NCBI GenBank assembly: GCA_029762625.1
Contig: JARVGI010000011.1
Span: 1-63,640 of the forward strand
Reading direction: 5' to 3'
Length of the DNA: 63,640 nucleotides
From: Methanomicrobiaceae archaeon
GTDB lineage: Archaea; Halobacteriota; Methanomicrobia; Methanomicrobiales; Methanomicrobiaceae
The notes under the pieces are model-generated. The model was not told where the DNA came from. It did no database searches and saw only the letters and a list, made by a program, of their open reading frames with translations. A program made the translations under genes and the position numbers. Every line of letters starts with the position of its first letter. The stretch's first letter is position 1. Below, piece by piece: positions 42,844 to 51,051 of this stretch.

Positions 42844-43245
42844 ATGTATACACCCGAAGACTCCGCACGCTTTTTCTCGGCCGATGCCTTCGCCCGGGAG
42901 ATGGGAGTGGAGCTGGTCATGGTCGCCCCGGGCCGGGCGCGGGTAAAAATGGAGGTCGGCGAGCGGCACCTCAACAGCCACGGGACGGTGCACGGGGGAG
43001 CTCTCTTCACCCTCGCCGACACCGCCTTCGCCCTCGCCTCCAACTCCCACGGCGTCCTGGCGGCGGCCATCAACGCCCATATCTCCTACATGAAGGCCGC
43101 ACTGCGGGGGACACTCACCGCTGATGCCGAGGAGTTTGCCTTAAACCCGAAACTGGCCTCCTACACCGTCCAGATCACCGATGATGACGGCGAGCGGATC
43201 GCCATCTTCCAGGGAATGGTCTACCGCAAAACCCCGCGGCAATGA
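42844..43245 (+). CDS. PaaI family hotdog thioesterase
   Basis: 133 residues. The motif H-L-N-S-H-G-T-V-H-G-G-A-L-F-T-L-A-D near 39-57, with the catalytic Asp, defines the PaaI group of hotdog thioesterases, which hydrolyse acyl- or phenylacetyl-CoA-type thioesters. I take the ATG at 42844, which matches family length; an AT-rich element (42810-42819) about 30 bases earlier predicts a nearly leaderless transcript. The frame is open upstream but lacks homology. Confidence 0.85.
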   Translation: MYTPEDSARFFSADAFAREMGVELVMVAPGRARVKMEVGERHLNSHGTVHGGALFTLADTAFALASNSHGVLAAAINAHISYMKAALRGTLTADAEEFALNPKLASYTVQITDDDGERIAIFQGMVYRKTPRQ

Positions 43246-43295
43246 GGGCGACCCGGTGCGGATGGACGAACCGCGCTCCTGCCGGATGATGCCTG

Positions 43296-44453
43296 ATGCG
43301 ACGGCATGATCCGTGGATCGCGGCCCTCGCAATCTGTCTCGTGCTCGCCGCAGGCTGCACGGGAGGGGAGCCCCCGGCAAACGAGACTGACACGGCGGTC
43401 GCCATCGCCCTCGCCGACCCGGAGGTCCGAGACGCCATCGACGCAGACGCCGGCGACTACGAGATCGTGGAGGTTGCGCAGGGGACGTATCAATCGGCAG
43501 ACTATGCGGCGACGAACCCCGTCGTGACGTTCCGGCTGCACGGCCAGCGCTCGCTGTACCGGGTGGTCGTCGATGTCGGGAACGCCACAGTGGCCGCGGC
43601 ATACTGGCAGTACGTCAAAGAACCGATCCCCTGCATGGAGACGGGGCCGCCGGAGGTTTTCTCCACGCTCGAGGATGCCGCGGAGGCTGCCGGCTTCGCG
43701 TGTCCGCTTGCTGCCCTCTCCTCCGTGCCAGAAGGATACGGGTTTTCCGCCGTGCGGGTGTATGGGGATCCGTGCCCCCGGCGCGAGGTCGCCTATGCCA
43801 ACCGGACTGACCGGCTGCTGCTCGTCCAGACCTGTGCAGGCGACCCTCCCTACGCCTTCGCCATCTCGATGCCGGAGTACCGAGAGGTCGGCGTCAACGG
43901 CCTCCCTGCCGTGCTGGTGAGAGGGATCGGCGAGAACCAGGTCTCGTGGAGCAGCGAAAACGCCGACTTCTGGCTCCGGGGAACCGTCGATGAGGAAGAA
44001 CTGCTCGCCGCCGCATCCTCGACAGAACCCTTTGCAACGCCCACGCCGGCGCCGATCCCGTCCGCATCGGAGGTCCCGAAACCCGGCATCTCCCGTTTCG
44101 GTACGCCCCGCATTCTCTGGCCGGATGAGATCACCGTGACGGCGGGCACCACCAGTACCGGCGAAATCGTGACCGAATCGCGCGAGAAGGGCTACGGGAG
44201 GGTCCACCTTCGCATCCGCTCACGGGTGACCGAGCACGCCACGCTGGCCCGCACCCTGCCCATGCCGGAGGAGATGGAGATCTCGGTCGCTCCTCCGGAT
44301 TTCAGGGCCTACCCGGGAGAGACGTACTATGCAACGGTCACGGTGAACACGACGCCCGCCACTCCGCCGGGGCGATACGTGCTACAGTTTCACGAGATTT
44401 TCGAGGGATCGTTCTACGGCGGCGGCTGGTTCGACGTGATCGTGACGGAGTAG
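43296..44453 (+). CDS. Surface lipoprotein with DUF4367-like region
   Basis: 385 residues. Signal and lipobox L-A-A-G-C near residue 21; a central part with V-P-E-G-Y-G-F and V-x-V-Y-G-D resembling DUF4367 domains; a Pro/Thr-rich linker near 245-265; and a C-terminal beta-sandwich-like half (Y-P-G-E-T-Y-Y-A-T-V-T-V) of the kind found in archaeal surface proteins. It is probably lipid-anchored outside the cell. Function unknown. A 58-codon ORF follows. Confidence 0.7.
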   Translation: MRRHDPWIAALAICLVLAAGCTGGEPPANETDTAVAIALADPEVRDAIDADAGDYEIVEVAQGTYQSADYAATNPVVTFRLHGQRSLYRVVVDVGNATVAAAYWQYVKEPIPCMETGPPEVFSTLEDAAEAAGFACPLAALSSVPEGYGFSAVRVYGDPCPRREVAYANRTDRLLLVQTCAGDPPYAFAISMPEYREVGVNGLPAVLVRGIGENQVSWSSENADFWLRGTVDEEELLAAASSTEPFATPTPAPIPSASEVPKPGISRFGTPRILWPDEITVTAGTTSTGEIVTESREKGYGRVHLRIRSRVTEHATLARTLPMPEEMEISVAPPDFRAYPGETYYATVTVNTTPATPPGRYVLQFHEIFEGSFYGGGWFDVIVTE

Positions 44454-44464
44454 GGAGCGCGAGA

Positions 44465-44641
44465 ATGCGCGAACCAGGCCTGCGCTCTCTGCGGGCGTTC
44501 GGCCTGCCACCCCGCCAGATGCGGCGCTCGGTCTCGCCTGACGACCTGCGCAGCCTCGCCGAAACCCGGGGATTTACTGTGGACGAGGCCGTGCTCATCC
44601 GCAACCGGGTGAACGCCATCTACTTCAAAGCGATGAAATGA
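44465..44641 (+). CDS. Small helical protein (58 residues)
   Basis: 58 residues, basic, mostly helical: S-V-S-P-D-D-L-R-S-L-A-E-T-R-G-F-T-V-D-E-A and N-R-V-N-A-I-Y-F-K-A-M-K. Codon use is coding-like, and GGGAG lies seven bases before the ATG, right after the lipoprotein gene. No domain known. It may be a small cytoplasmic partner or regulator. Confidence 0.5.
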   Translation: MREPGLRSLRAFGLPPRQMRRSVSPDDLRSLAETRGFTVDEAVLIRNRVNAIYFKAMK

Positions 44642-44662
44642 ACGGGCCACGCGCAGGGTGCC

Positions 44663-44694
44663 AAAAAAAGTGAGTGAGTACCCCGTGCACGGGG
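44663..44694 (-). terminator. Terminator of the glycine betaine binding protein gene
   Basis: On the minus strand the perfect dyad CCCCGTGCACGGGG (44681-44694) is followed by TACTCACTCAC and seven T (44663-44669). Confidence 0.6.
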
Positions 44695-44704
44695 ATTTCG
44701 GGGC

Positions 44705-45583
44705 TCAGGCGTTGCCGAGCCAGACGTCGACCTTGTCGCGGTTGTTCTCGATCCAGTCCGCCGCCGCCTCTTCATCCGTGAGGCCATCCTGGTCGACCTT
44801 GTACATCACGTATTCCATGTCTGCAGGTTCCCAGTGGAACCGCTCCAGGATGCCATACGCCCCCGGATTGTCCTCTTCGAGGCCGAAGCGGGCGATGGTG
44901 GCGATGTACTCCTCCGGGCCGTAGAGCAGCTCGGGGTCGTCGAGGTACGTGATATCCCAGCGGGTGAACGCCCAGTGCGGCGTCCACAGGGTGACCACGA
45001 TCCATTCTTCGTTCTGGACGGCGCCCTTCAGCTCGGCGAGCATGCCCACCTCGCTGCCGGTGACCACTTCATACCCCTCGAGGTCGTAGACGTCCAGGCC
45101 CTCCTCGCTCATGCGGACGGTGCCGGAGCCCGGCTCGATGGAGATGATCATGCCATCGAACTCGTCGACATACTCGGGGAGGTCTGCGATGGAGTCCACC
45201 GGCACGTAACTCGGTACCACCATACCAATCCGCGTGCCCTCCATGTTGTAGCCGAGGGTCTCGAACCGGTCACCGTACTTTGCCATGTACTGCTCGTGGC
45301 AGCTGGGCACCCAGGCGTCGAGGTAGCAGTCCAGGCTGCCGTCGGCAACGCCCTGGAAGACCACGCCGATATCGACGAACTTCATTTCCACGTTATACCC
45401 TCCCTCTTCCAGCACATCTTTCACCACGTACCCGGATGCATAGGCGGTTCCCCACGGCCCGATCCCGATCACCACCGTCTCGGCGGAGGGCGCGACCTCC
45501 TGTCCGGTACAGCCCGCGGCAAGCAGGCATCCCGAAAGAACCACACACACCACGAGTAATGTCTTCATTCCCTGAAAATTCAT
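44705..45583 (-). CDS. Glycine betaine/proline ABC transporter substrate-binding lipoprotein
   Basis: 292 residues. Lipoprotein signal with L-A-A-G-C near residue 25. The mature protein has I-G-P-W-G-T-A near 43, V-D-I-G-V-V-F-Q-G-V-A-D-G near 71-83, then D-A-W-V-P-S and T-L-W-T-P-H-W near 210, aromatic residues that form the cage for quaternary amines in OpuAC/ProX proteins. No permease or ATPase is adjacent in this window, so it is an orphan here. ATG 45568 is an alternative start. The signal-peptide codons contain another short CA run. Confidence 0.85.
   Translation of the reverse strand: MNFQGMKTLLVVCVVLSGCLLAAGCTGQEVAPSAETVVIGIGPWGTAYASGYVVKDVLEEGGYNVEMKFVDIGVVFQGVADGSLDCYLDAWVPSCHEQYMAKYGDRFETLGYNMEGTRIGMVVPSYVPVDSIADLPEYVDEFDGMIISIEPGSGTVRMSEEGLDVYDLEGYEVVTGSEVGMLAELKGAVQNEEWIVVTLWTPHWAFTRWDITYLDDPELLYGPEEYIATIARFGLEEDNPGAYGILERFHWEPADMEYVMYKVDQDGLTDEEAAADWIENNRDKVDVWLGNA
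45542..45550. repeat. CA dinucleotide run in signal-peptide codons
   Basis: Nine alternating bases encode V-C-V in the signal peptide of the glycine betaine binding protein. Confidence 0.55.
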
Positions 45584-45677
45584 ACATTCACAACCAAATA
45601 AAATCCTTTTTGCAAAAACGGCAGCCACATCGTGAAGATATCTGCCAGATATACACTCCAACAGGTATTGATGAAAA

Positions 45678-45687
45678 GCATATATAG
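45678..45687 (-). promoter_or_regulatory. Probable promoter of the glycine betaine binding protein gene
   Basis: CTATATATGC on the minus strand predicts a start near 45656 and a leader of about 70 bases, unusually long for this window, which leaves room for post-transcriptional control. Confidence 0.4.
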
Positions 45688-45721
45688 ATTACCAATCATC
45701 ATACCTCCCCCAAAATCAAAT

Positions 45722-45732
45722 TGTGTGTGTGT
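45722..45732. repeat. TG dinucleotide run in intergenic DNA
   Basis: Eleven alternating bases upstream of the glycine betaine binding protein gene. Confidence 0.5.
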
Positions 45733-45969
45733 TTTGACCCCAAATCCAAAATATGTGCAGATTGTGTACAGCAAATACGGATTAAACTTCGGATAAGTTA
45801 TGAAAATGAAATACACGCACACATTCGCAATTTATGTTAAATTCGCGTGGATATTATCAATATATCCCGTATTTATTCGATTATTCAAAATTAATCCGGG
45901 ATTGGCCGGGTAATCCGGCACAGAATTGCAAATGATCGCCCGTCGGCAGATAATAGACATCATGGAGAT

Positions 45970-46143
45970 ATGACCAATCCTCCCCGCACCGGCTGCCTTA
46001 TCTGCGGCCGCGATCTCGTGTACCCGGATTCGCCCGAGGAGATGACATGCTGCCACGCGGTAGCGGGGATGAGGGGCGCCGCTACAGGGGCAGCCCCAGC
46101 AGCGCAAAGATCCCCATCATCTTCAGGCCCATGTAGACCATAA
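45970..46143 (+). pseudogene. Remnant of a DUF5714-type zinc-binding protein
   Basis: The 57-codon frame begins with T-G-C-L-I-C-G-R-D-L-V-Y and continues to E-E-M-T-C-C-H-A. The start of methanogen DUF5714 proteins has this C-x2-C-G-x-x-L-x-Y pattern; normally the M-T-C is followed by a second C-x2-C and, after a gap, a C-x-x-C-H. Here M-T-C runs straight into C-H-A, as if the piece between was lost, and the rest is antisense to the TSUP gene. GGAG precedes the ATG. Confidence 0.5.
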
Positions 46144-46912
46144 CGGCGATGAAGACCAGCTTGAGCTGCTTCCCGGGGAGGCGGTGGGCCGCCCGCACAC
46201 CCACCTGGGCCATGATGATGCTGGTGCCGGCGAGGAGCGCCCACTGCAGCAGGTTGACGTAGCCCAGCGAGAAGGGGGGGAGACCGGCGACGCCCCACCC
46301 GTTGATAATGTAGGCAACCGTCCCCCCGAGGGCGGTGAAGATCATCAGCCCGGTCGACGTGCCCACGGCGTTGTGCATCCGAAAGTGCAGGGCGAGCACC
46401 ATCACCGGGATGAGGAGCACCCCGCCCCCGATGCCGATGATGCCGGAGATGATGCCCAGCGGGATGCCCCAGAGGAGGAAGGTGAGCGTATCATCGACCG
46501 GCTCCTGCCCGACGGCGGGCGGCTTTGCGGTGAGCATGCGGATGGCGCCGAGGAAGATGGCAAGGCCGAAGAGGGTGGTGAGGTAGGCGCCGGGGATGAG
46601 GGTGGCGATAGAGCCGCCCAGCAGCGCCCCGACAAATCCGGCGGCCCCCATGGCAATCGCGGCCTTCCAGACGACGGCGCCCTTCCTGTGGTGGCCCCAG
46701 GCGCCGGACATCGCCGTGGGCAGCACCACGGCAAGGTTGGTCCCGAACGCCACCAGGACGGCGGTCCCGGTATCGTAGCCCATCGAGGATAGCACCCAGA
46801 ACTGGACCGGGACCATGATAAAGCAGCCGCCGACGCCGAGCAGCCCGCCGGCAAAGCCCACAACGATGCCGGTGGCCAGCAGGACGAGAATATAGATGAT
46901 TTCTATGGTCAT
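46082..46912 (-). CDS. TSUP family (TauE/SafE) membrane transporter
   Basis: 276 residues, about eight helices. Two family signatures, G-L-L-G-V-G-G-C-F near 25-33 and G-I-I-G-I-G-G-G-V near 152-160, mark the repeated halves. TSUP proteins carry sulfite, sulfolactate, sulfoacetate or other organosulfur/organic anions; the specific substrate is unclear. The ATG at 46912 fits the family N-terminus; upstream frame is non-homologous. It runs over the DUF5714 remnant on the other strand. Confidence 0.85.
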   Translation of the reverse strand: MTIEIIYILVLLATGIVVGFAGGLLGVGGCFIMVPVQFWVLSSMGYDTGTAVLVAFGTNLAVVLPTAMSGAWGHHRKGAVVWKAAIAMGAAGFVGALLGGSIATLIPGAYLTTLFGLAIFLGAIRMLTAKPPAVGQEPVDDTLTFLLWGIPLGIISGIIGIGGGVLLIPVMVLALHFRMHNAVGTSTGLMIFTALGGTVAYIINGWGVAGLPPFSLGYVNLLQWALLAGTSIIMAQVGVRAAHRLPGKQLKLVFIAVMVYMGLKMMGIFALLGLPL

Positions 46913-47160
46913 TGCACAAAAACACCCTATTTCAATTCCATTCGAATTATTCGACGCGGGCCGCCGATAAACGTTATCTTTCCGGCACACAGGACTTCCG
47001 TCCGCCGCCTGGCCCGTGCCCGGGGAGTGCCGGATCGGAACGCTCCCGCCACCGCTCCGTGGCGAGCCACGCACAGTTCAGGGCTGCCCCGGCGGCGGTG
47101 CGGTGCCGCCGATCCCCTTAATATGGATGCAGGGCAAGGGGGACGATCGGTGTCTGTGCA

Positions 47161-47595
47161 ATGGCGCTGAAAGAGAAGATCCTTGAGGTGATGGGAGGGG
47201 TGCACGTCGGGGCGGTGGCCACCGTCGACCAGGGCAGGCCCGCGGTGCGGTTCATGGCCCTGCGGGGCCAGGACGACCTCACCCTCGTGGGAGCGACGAT
47301 GAAGGGCTCCCGCAAGGTGCAGCAGATCAGCAAAAGCCCCGACGTGGCCATCTCCATCTGGTCGTGCGGCGAGTACACCGATCCCTACGTGGTGATCCGG
47401 GCAACGGGGGAGGTGCACGAGGACCGGGCGACCAGGCAGAAGTTCTGGAACGAGCAGTGGGCGCAGTACTTCCAGTCGGTGGACAACCCCGAGTTCGTGG
47501 TGCTCACCTTCGTGCCCACGACCATCGAGTACACCGACCCGACCGCCGGCACCATGGAGGTCTGGGAGAGGGAGGCGATGGTGGCTGCCCGCTGA
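47161..47595 (+). CDS. Pyridoxamine 5'-phosphate oxidase-like (general stress) flavin-binding protein
   Basis: 144 residues, split beta-barrel. G-A-V-A-T-V-D-Q-G-R-P-A-V-R near 17-30 and S-R-K-V-Q-Q-I near 50 are typical; V-V-I-R-A-T-G-E-V near 76-84 completes the barrel. It binds FMN or F420 and is likely a reductase. It is a distant relative of the protein at 22997. A TTAATATGG element lies about 40 bases upstream. Confidence 0.75.
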   Translation: MALKEKILEVMGGVHVGAVATVDQGRPAVRFMALRGQDDLTLVGATMKGSRKVQQISKSPDVAISIWSCGEYTDPYVVIRATGEVHEDRATRQKFWNEQWAQYFQSVDNPEFVVLTFVPTTIEYTDPTAGTMEVWEREAMVAAR

Positions 47596-47761
47596 AATGG
47601 CCGGTCACCATACCGTGTTCGAACAGCACCCCATTTTTTCACCCCCGGAGGGCAGGTGCTCGCCACGCCCGCCGGGTGCCTTGCCCCGCGACCACGCGGT
47701 GAGCAAAAGGTTCCCTGCACGCCCACATTGATTAACAGTAGTGGTAATCACCAGAAGGCTA

Positions 47762-47770
47762 TTTTATATA
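47762..47770 (+). promoter_or_regulatory. TATA box of the repeat-protein gene
   Basis: TTTTATATA predicts a start near 47792. This lies downstream of the ATG at 47785 and so supports translation from the ATG at 47809, which has GGTGATC in front of it. Confidence 0.6.
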
Positions 47771-47808
47771 CCAGTATTTCCGATATGCAGACAAAGGACG
47801 GTGATCGA

Positions 47809-49356
47809 ATGGCATGGGACGACGTAGTATTTGGCACCCTCACCGGGGGGCTGTACAATCTCGGGAAAACCGCGTACAAAGCGGGGAAAGCGGCAGACCA
47901 GGCAGGGGACGCGGTCGAGGAGATCGCGGACAGCGTGGGCGAGGCGCTCAGCATCATGGGCGAGACCTTCACCGAGCTGGCAGACGATCTGGGCTCCTTT
48001 ATCAATGAACTGGAGGATCTCCTCACCACCGAGCGGGTGGTACCCCGGAGCGACGACGAACTCTGGGACGAGGAACTCACCCGCCTGAACCTCCTCCGGC
48101 AGATGCAGGCGGAGCTGACCGAAGAGCTGGCATCGTTCGGCGAGATCCAGGCCCCCGCCACGTGGTGGGACTGGCTCTCCTTCGACTGGGGGGAATACAA
48201 GGAGTACATGAAGGTGCTCGGCAGGCTCAACGTGGTCAACACCGCCATCAGGGAGATCCTCTACCAGGAACCGGGCGTGATCCCGGCGGCGATCTATGAC
48301 TTCAAGGAGGTCCTCGCGCGGTTCAATACGATGGAACAGCCCCGTATCGAGGCCATCATGGATGCCACCGAGGATTCCATGGAGACGGCCGGGGATATCC
48401 TCACCGAGGTGCACAAGCTCTTCGTGGTCACCCGGTGGAAACCGGCCGGCGATCTCTCCCCCGCACAGCAGGGCGAGCTGGACCGCCTGGAGGCTGCGAA
48501 GTCCGTCTACGATGTGCTGATCGACAGAAATCTGCATATTGCCGAGCAGCTGCGCGGCCCCCTCGTCAGGGTGCACCCGGAGGAGTTCATGCTTCCCGCC
48601 GCAGCGCCGCGGGCCTGGAAAGCGGACATCCTCGCATCGACGGTGGTGGGGACGGCCAGGGACACCGGGGCGGTGCACAAACCCGTGGCACCAGGCATCC
48701 CCGCGGCGGAGGCATACGCCGGAGCGGTGGAGAGGGGGCGTGCCGCGAAGGCGGGCATCAGCACAAACAAACCCGCAACAGTTCTGCACGCGCCACTGCT
48801 CGCCGGAATCGTGAAGGAGAAAGCCCTCGTCACGCGGCCGGTGGCCGAGACCCTGGGGTTATTGACCAGGAACGCGGAGATCAGCGCCTACCTCGGTAGC
48901 CACACCACGGTCACCGGAAGGATCCGCTACCTCGAGCGGGAGCGGCACAAGATCGAGAAGGCCATCGCCCGGATCACGTGGGTGAAGGTCGAGGAGCCCG
49001 GCGTGATCCCCCTGACGCTGGACGAGGTGCACAGGACGATCGCCCGGTTCCGGGCCGAGGAGCAGCCCCGCCTGGAAACAACGATGGATTGCGTCAATGC
49101 CGCCCTCGCGAGGTTCACTGCCGAAGAGCAGCCGCGGATCGAGACGATCCTGGACAGCGTGAACGAAACGGTGTCCGAGTCACAGAAAATCCTCGAAAAT
49201 GTCAACGAATCGCTGGATAAATCCCAGGGGTGGCTCGATTTTCTCGCCGCCTACCGCACGCCCATCCTGGTGATCTGCGGCATCGGCGGCGTGCTGGTCT
49301 TCGCCATCATGGCAGCGCTCCTCGTGGTGCTGGTGAAACTGGCGATCACCTTATAA
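47809..49356 (+). CDS. Coiled-coil membrane protein with internal repeats
   Basis: 515 residues. An Ala/Gly-rich helix with phasin-like heptads occupies ~10-75; an aromatic patch W-W-D-W-L-S-F-D-W lies near 119-127. The motif E-P-G-V-I-P occurs near 164 and 394. The motif A-R-F-x3-E-Q-P-R-I/L-E occurs three times, near residues 176, 417 and 438, always in long helices. A single membrane helix ends the chain (~485-512), with almost nothing after it, so it is tail-anchored. No family is recognised. Similar tail-anchored coiled-coil shapes act in membrane fusion or scaffolding, but no such claim can be made here. Confidence 0.75.
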   Translation: MAWDDVVFGTLTGGLYNLGKTAYKAGKAADQAGDAVEEIADSVGEALSIMGETFTELADDLGSFINELEDLLTTERVVPRSDDELWDEELTRLNLLRQMQAELTEELASFGEIQAPATWWDWLSFDWGEYKEYMKVLGRLNVVNTAIREILYQEPGVIPAAIYDFKEVLARFNTMEQPRIEAIMDATEDSMETAGDILTEVHKLFVVTRWKPAGDLSPAQQGELDRLEAAKSVYDVLIDRNLHIAEQLRGPLVRVHPEEFMLPAAAPRAWKADILASTVVGTARDTGAVHKPVAPGIPAAEAYAGAVERGRAAKAGISTNKPATVLHAPLLAGIVKEKALVTRPVAETLGLLTRNAEISAYLGSHTTVTGRIRYLERERHKIEKAIARITWVKVEEPGVIPLTLDEVHRTIARFRAEEQPRLETTMDCVNAALARFTAEEQPRIETILDSVNETVSESQKILENVNESLDKSQGWLDFLAAYRTPILVICGIGGVLVFAIMAALLVVLVKLAITL

Positions 49357-49499
49357 CGAGGGCTTTTTGCACCGGCCCTCCCGCTTTCATGGTGCGGAGC
49401 TGCGGCGCCGGTGAACGGTGCGGGCGCCGGCACCACACCTGTCATCCGGCAGGAAGGCCAGGGAGCACCATTATCCGGCTCCGGCGTGAACAGGACCCT

Positions 49500-50222
49500 A
49501 TGATCAGCGAGGACGTGATCGCCGGCATCCGCCGGGACCTCGCCGCTCGCGCCGACGAAAAGACGAGAGACGGCGCGGGCCTGTTCTTCAAGGAGGAGGT
49601 GCACTTCCACGGCGTGAAAAGCGGCGCGGTCCGGGCCATTGCCCGGGAGTATTTCCCCCGGGGTTGGGAGAAGGCGGCGGTCTGGTCCCTCTGCGAGGAG
49701 CTGCTGCGGTCGGGCTACCTGGAAGAGTCAGGGATCGCCTGCGACTGGGCGGAACGGCTGAAACAGGCCTTCGAACCGGAGGACTTCGCGGTGTTTGAGC
49801 GCTGGCTGCACACCTATGTCTCCAACTGGGCGGTATGCGACTCGCTCTGCAATCACGCCGTCGGGTCGTTTCTGGAGATGTATCCCGGATACCTTCCCCG
49901 CCTGGAGGTCTGGGCCCGTTCGGAGAACCGCTGGGTGCGGCGGGGCGCGGCGGTCTCGCTGGTGCTGCCCGCCCGGAAGGGCATGTTTCTCGCTGAGGTC
50001 GTTGCGATTGCCGACCTCCTGCTCACGGATCCCGACGACCTGGTGCAGAAAGGCTACGGCTGGATGCTGAAAGAGGCGGGCAGAGCGCACCCGGATGAGG
50101 TGTTTTCGTTCGTGATGGCCCGCAGACAGCAGATGCCCCGCACAGCGCTGCGCGCTGCCGTCGAGAAGTTCCCCGCGGACCGGCGAGCGCAGGCCACGGC
50201 GAAGGATGCGGGCAGAGGATAA
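49500..50222 (+). CDS. AlkD-like DNA alkylation repair protein
   Basis: 240 residues of helical ALK/HEAT repeats. G-V-K-S-G-A-V-R-A-I-A near 39, W-A-V-C-D-S-L-C near 113 and W-V-R-R-G-A-A-V-S near 148 are AlkD-family blocks; the W/D pair in W-x-x-C-D binds damaged DNA. It would remove N3- or N7-alkylpurines. The ATG at 49500 is preferred; the frame is open for another 90 codons upstream without homology. The next gene begins just after its stop. Confidence 0.85.
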   Translation: MISEDVIAGIRRDLAARADEKTRDGAGLFFKEEVHFHGVKSGAVRAIAREYFPRGWEKAAVWSLCEELLRSGYLEESGIACDWAERLKQAFEPEDFAVFERWLHTYVSNWAVCDSLCNHAVGSFLEMYPGYLPRLEVWARSENRWVRRGAAVSLVLPARKGMFLAEVVAIADLLLTDPDDLVQKGYGWMLKEAGRAHPDEVFSFVMARRQQMPRTALRAAVEKFPADRRAQATAKDAGRG

Positions 50223-50271
50223 CCTTATCACCGACGAGCGCCACCGGGAAGCATACGGAGGAATGGATGCG

Positions 50272-50658
50272 ATGAACGAGTTTATCGATGTCGGTGCCGC
50301 GGATATGCTGGCGGACGGCGCCATGGCGACGGTGCAGGCAGGAGAGCGCGAGGTCCTCCTCGCCCGGGTGGGCGATCGCTACTATGCCGCCGAATCGCGC
50401 TGCCCCCACATGCGGGGGGAGCTGGCGAAGGGTACCCTGGAGGGGACCATCGTCACCTGCCCCGTCCACCACAGCCGCTTCGACCTTGCAGACGGCCGCG
50501 TGGTCCGCTGGACGGACTGGCCGGGGATCCTCGTCTCCATGGCAAAGGTCATCCAGCCCCCCCGCCCGCTCGCCGTCTACGAGGTGAAGGTGGAGGATGG
50601 CAGGGTTCTTGTCGGCAGTGCGCACCCGCGGCCCCGGGAGCCGGTGGCGGCACAGTGA
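50272..50658 (+). CDS. Rieske [2Fe-2S] ferredoxin-like protein
   Basis: 128 residues. The two Rieske boxes are C-P-H-M near 44-47 and C-P-V-H-H-S-R-F near 64-71, giving the two Cys and two His cluster ligands. Soluble, so it is a Rieske ferredoxin-type electron carrier or the isolated domain of an oxygenase/nitrite reductase. GGAGGA lies nine bases before the ATG at 50272; ATG 50263 is too close to it. Confidence 0.85.
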   Translation: MNEFIDVGAADMLADGAMATVQAGEREVLLARVGDRYYAAESRCPHMRGELAKGTLEGTIVTCPVHHSRFDLADGRVVRWTDWPGILVSMAKVIQPPRPLAVYEVKVEDGRVLVGSAHPRPREPVAAQ

Positions 50659-50722
50659 GCGGGGCGGGACGAACGGACGGCGGTGCCTGTAGGTGAACAC
50701 TGTGGATAATCACTAATAGATA

Positions 50723-50754
50723 ATTATAAATATACGTATGAGAAACCCATACGT
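50723..50754 (+). promoter_or_regulatory. Orphan TATA promoter with perfect inverted repeat
   Basis: ATTATAAATATA (50723-50734) predicts a start near 50755. ACGTATG (50734-50740) and CATACGT (50748-50754) form a perfect seven-base dyad between the TATA box and the start, an operator-like layout, but no ORF follows at a sensible distance. Confidence 0.45.
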
Positions 50755-50763
50755 TGCCGCACG

Positions 50764-50773
50764 CACACACACA
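50764..50773. repeat. CA dinucleotide run
   Basis: Ten alternating bases just after the predicted start of the orphan transcript. Confidence 0.5.
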
Positions 50774-51033
50774 TCCAGCACAGAATACCGCCGAAAGAGC
50801 GCCCCGTCCCACCTGCGCACACACGAAGGGCATACCACCTCATACCGGGACGCTCTGCGGCACCAGAGCCACGCAAGGCAGCCCCTCCCCAGGATACACG
50901 CCACCCTGCCCGCGGGTCACCGCACCTCCTCCGCGGGGAGATGACGTGCCCGGCGAAGCGGGGACGGGGCGGCCATTTCCCCGCATACGAGGGGGGCAGG
51001 GCGGCACCCCCCCAAAATCCATCTCTCTTCTCC

Positions 51034-51051
51034 GGCGGTCCCCGGACCGCC
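51034..51051 (-). terminator. Perfect hairpin after the DUF3795 gene
   Basis: GGCGGTCC-CC-GGACCGCC is an eight-base perfect dyad about 14 bases past the DUF3795 stop on the minus strand; only a short T-tract follows, so its role as terminator is likely but not proven. Confidence 0.45.

Larger units (their letters stand above)
45584..45969. other. AT-rich intergenic region
   Basis: Strongly AT-rich in a GC-rich setting, with no supported gene. It carries a minus-strand TATA (45678-45687, CTATATATGC) about 95 bases from the downstream gene, and a TG run at 45722-45732. Frames crossing it are hydrophobic and lack starts with ribosome sites. Confidence 0.5.
50659..51033. other. Intergenic region with an orphan promoter
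   Basis: No protein gene is convincing. It holds a strong TATA element, an inverted repeat and a CA run near its left end, and GC-rich inverted repeats at its right end. A short untranslated RNA is possible. Confidence 0.4.

Noticed and set aside
45580-45822. A minus-strand frame of 80 hydrophobic residues in the AT-rich gap
   Set aside because: Composition follows the AT-rich DNA, it crosses the promoter and start of the glycine betaine binding protein gene, and it lacks a ribosome site.
50738-50944. A plus-strand frame of 68 codons after the orphan promoter
   Set aside because: The ATG is too close to the TATA box to be transcribed, and the sequence is Arg/His/Ser-rich without conserved features.
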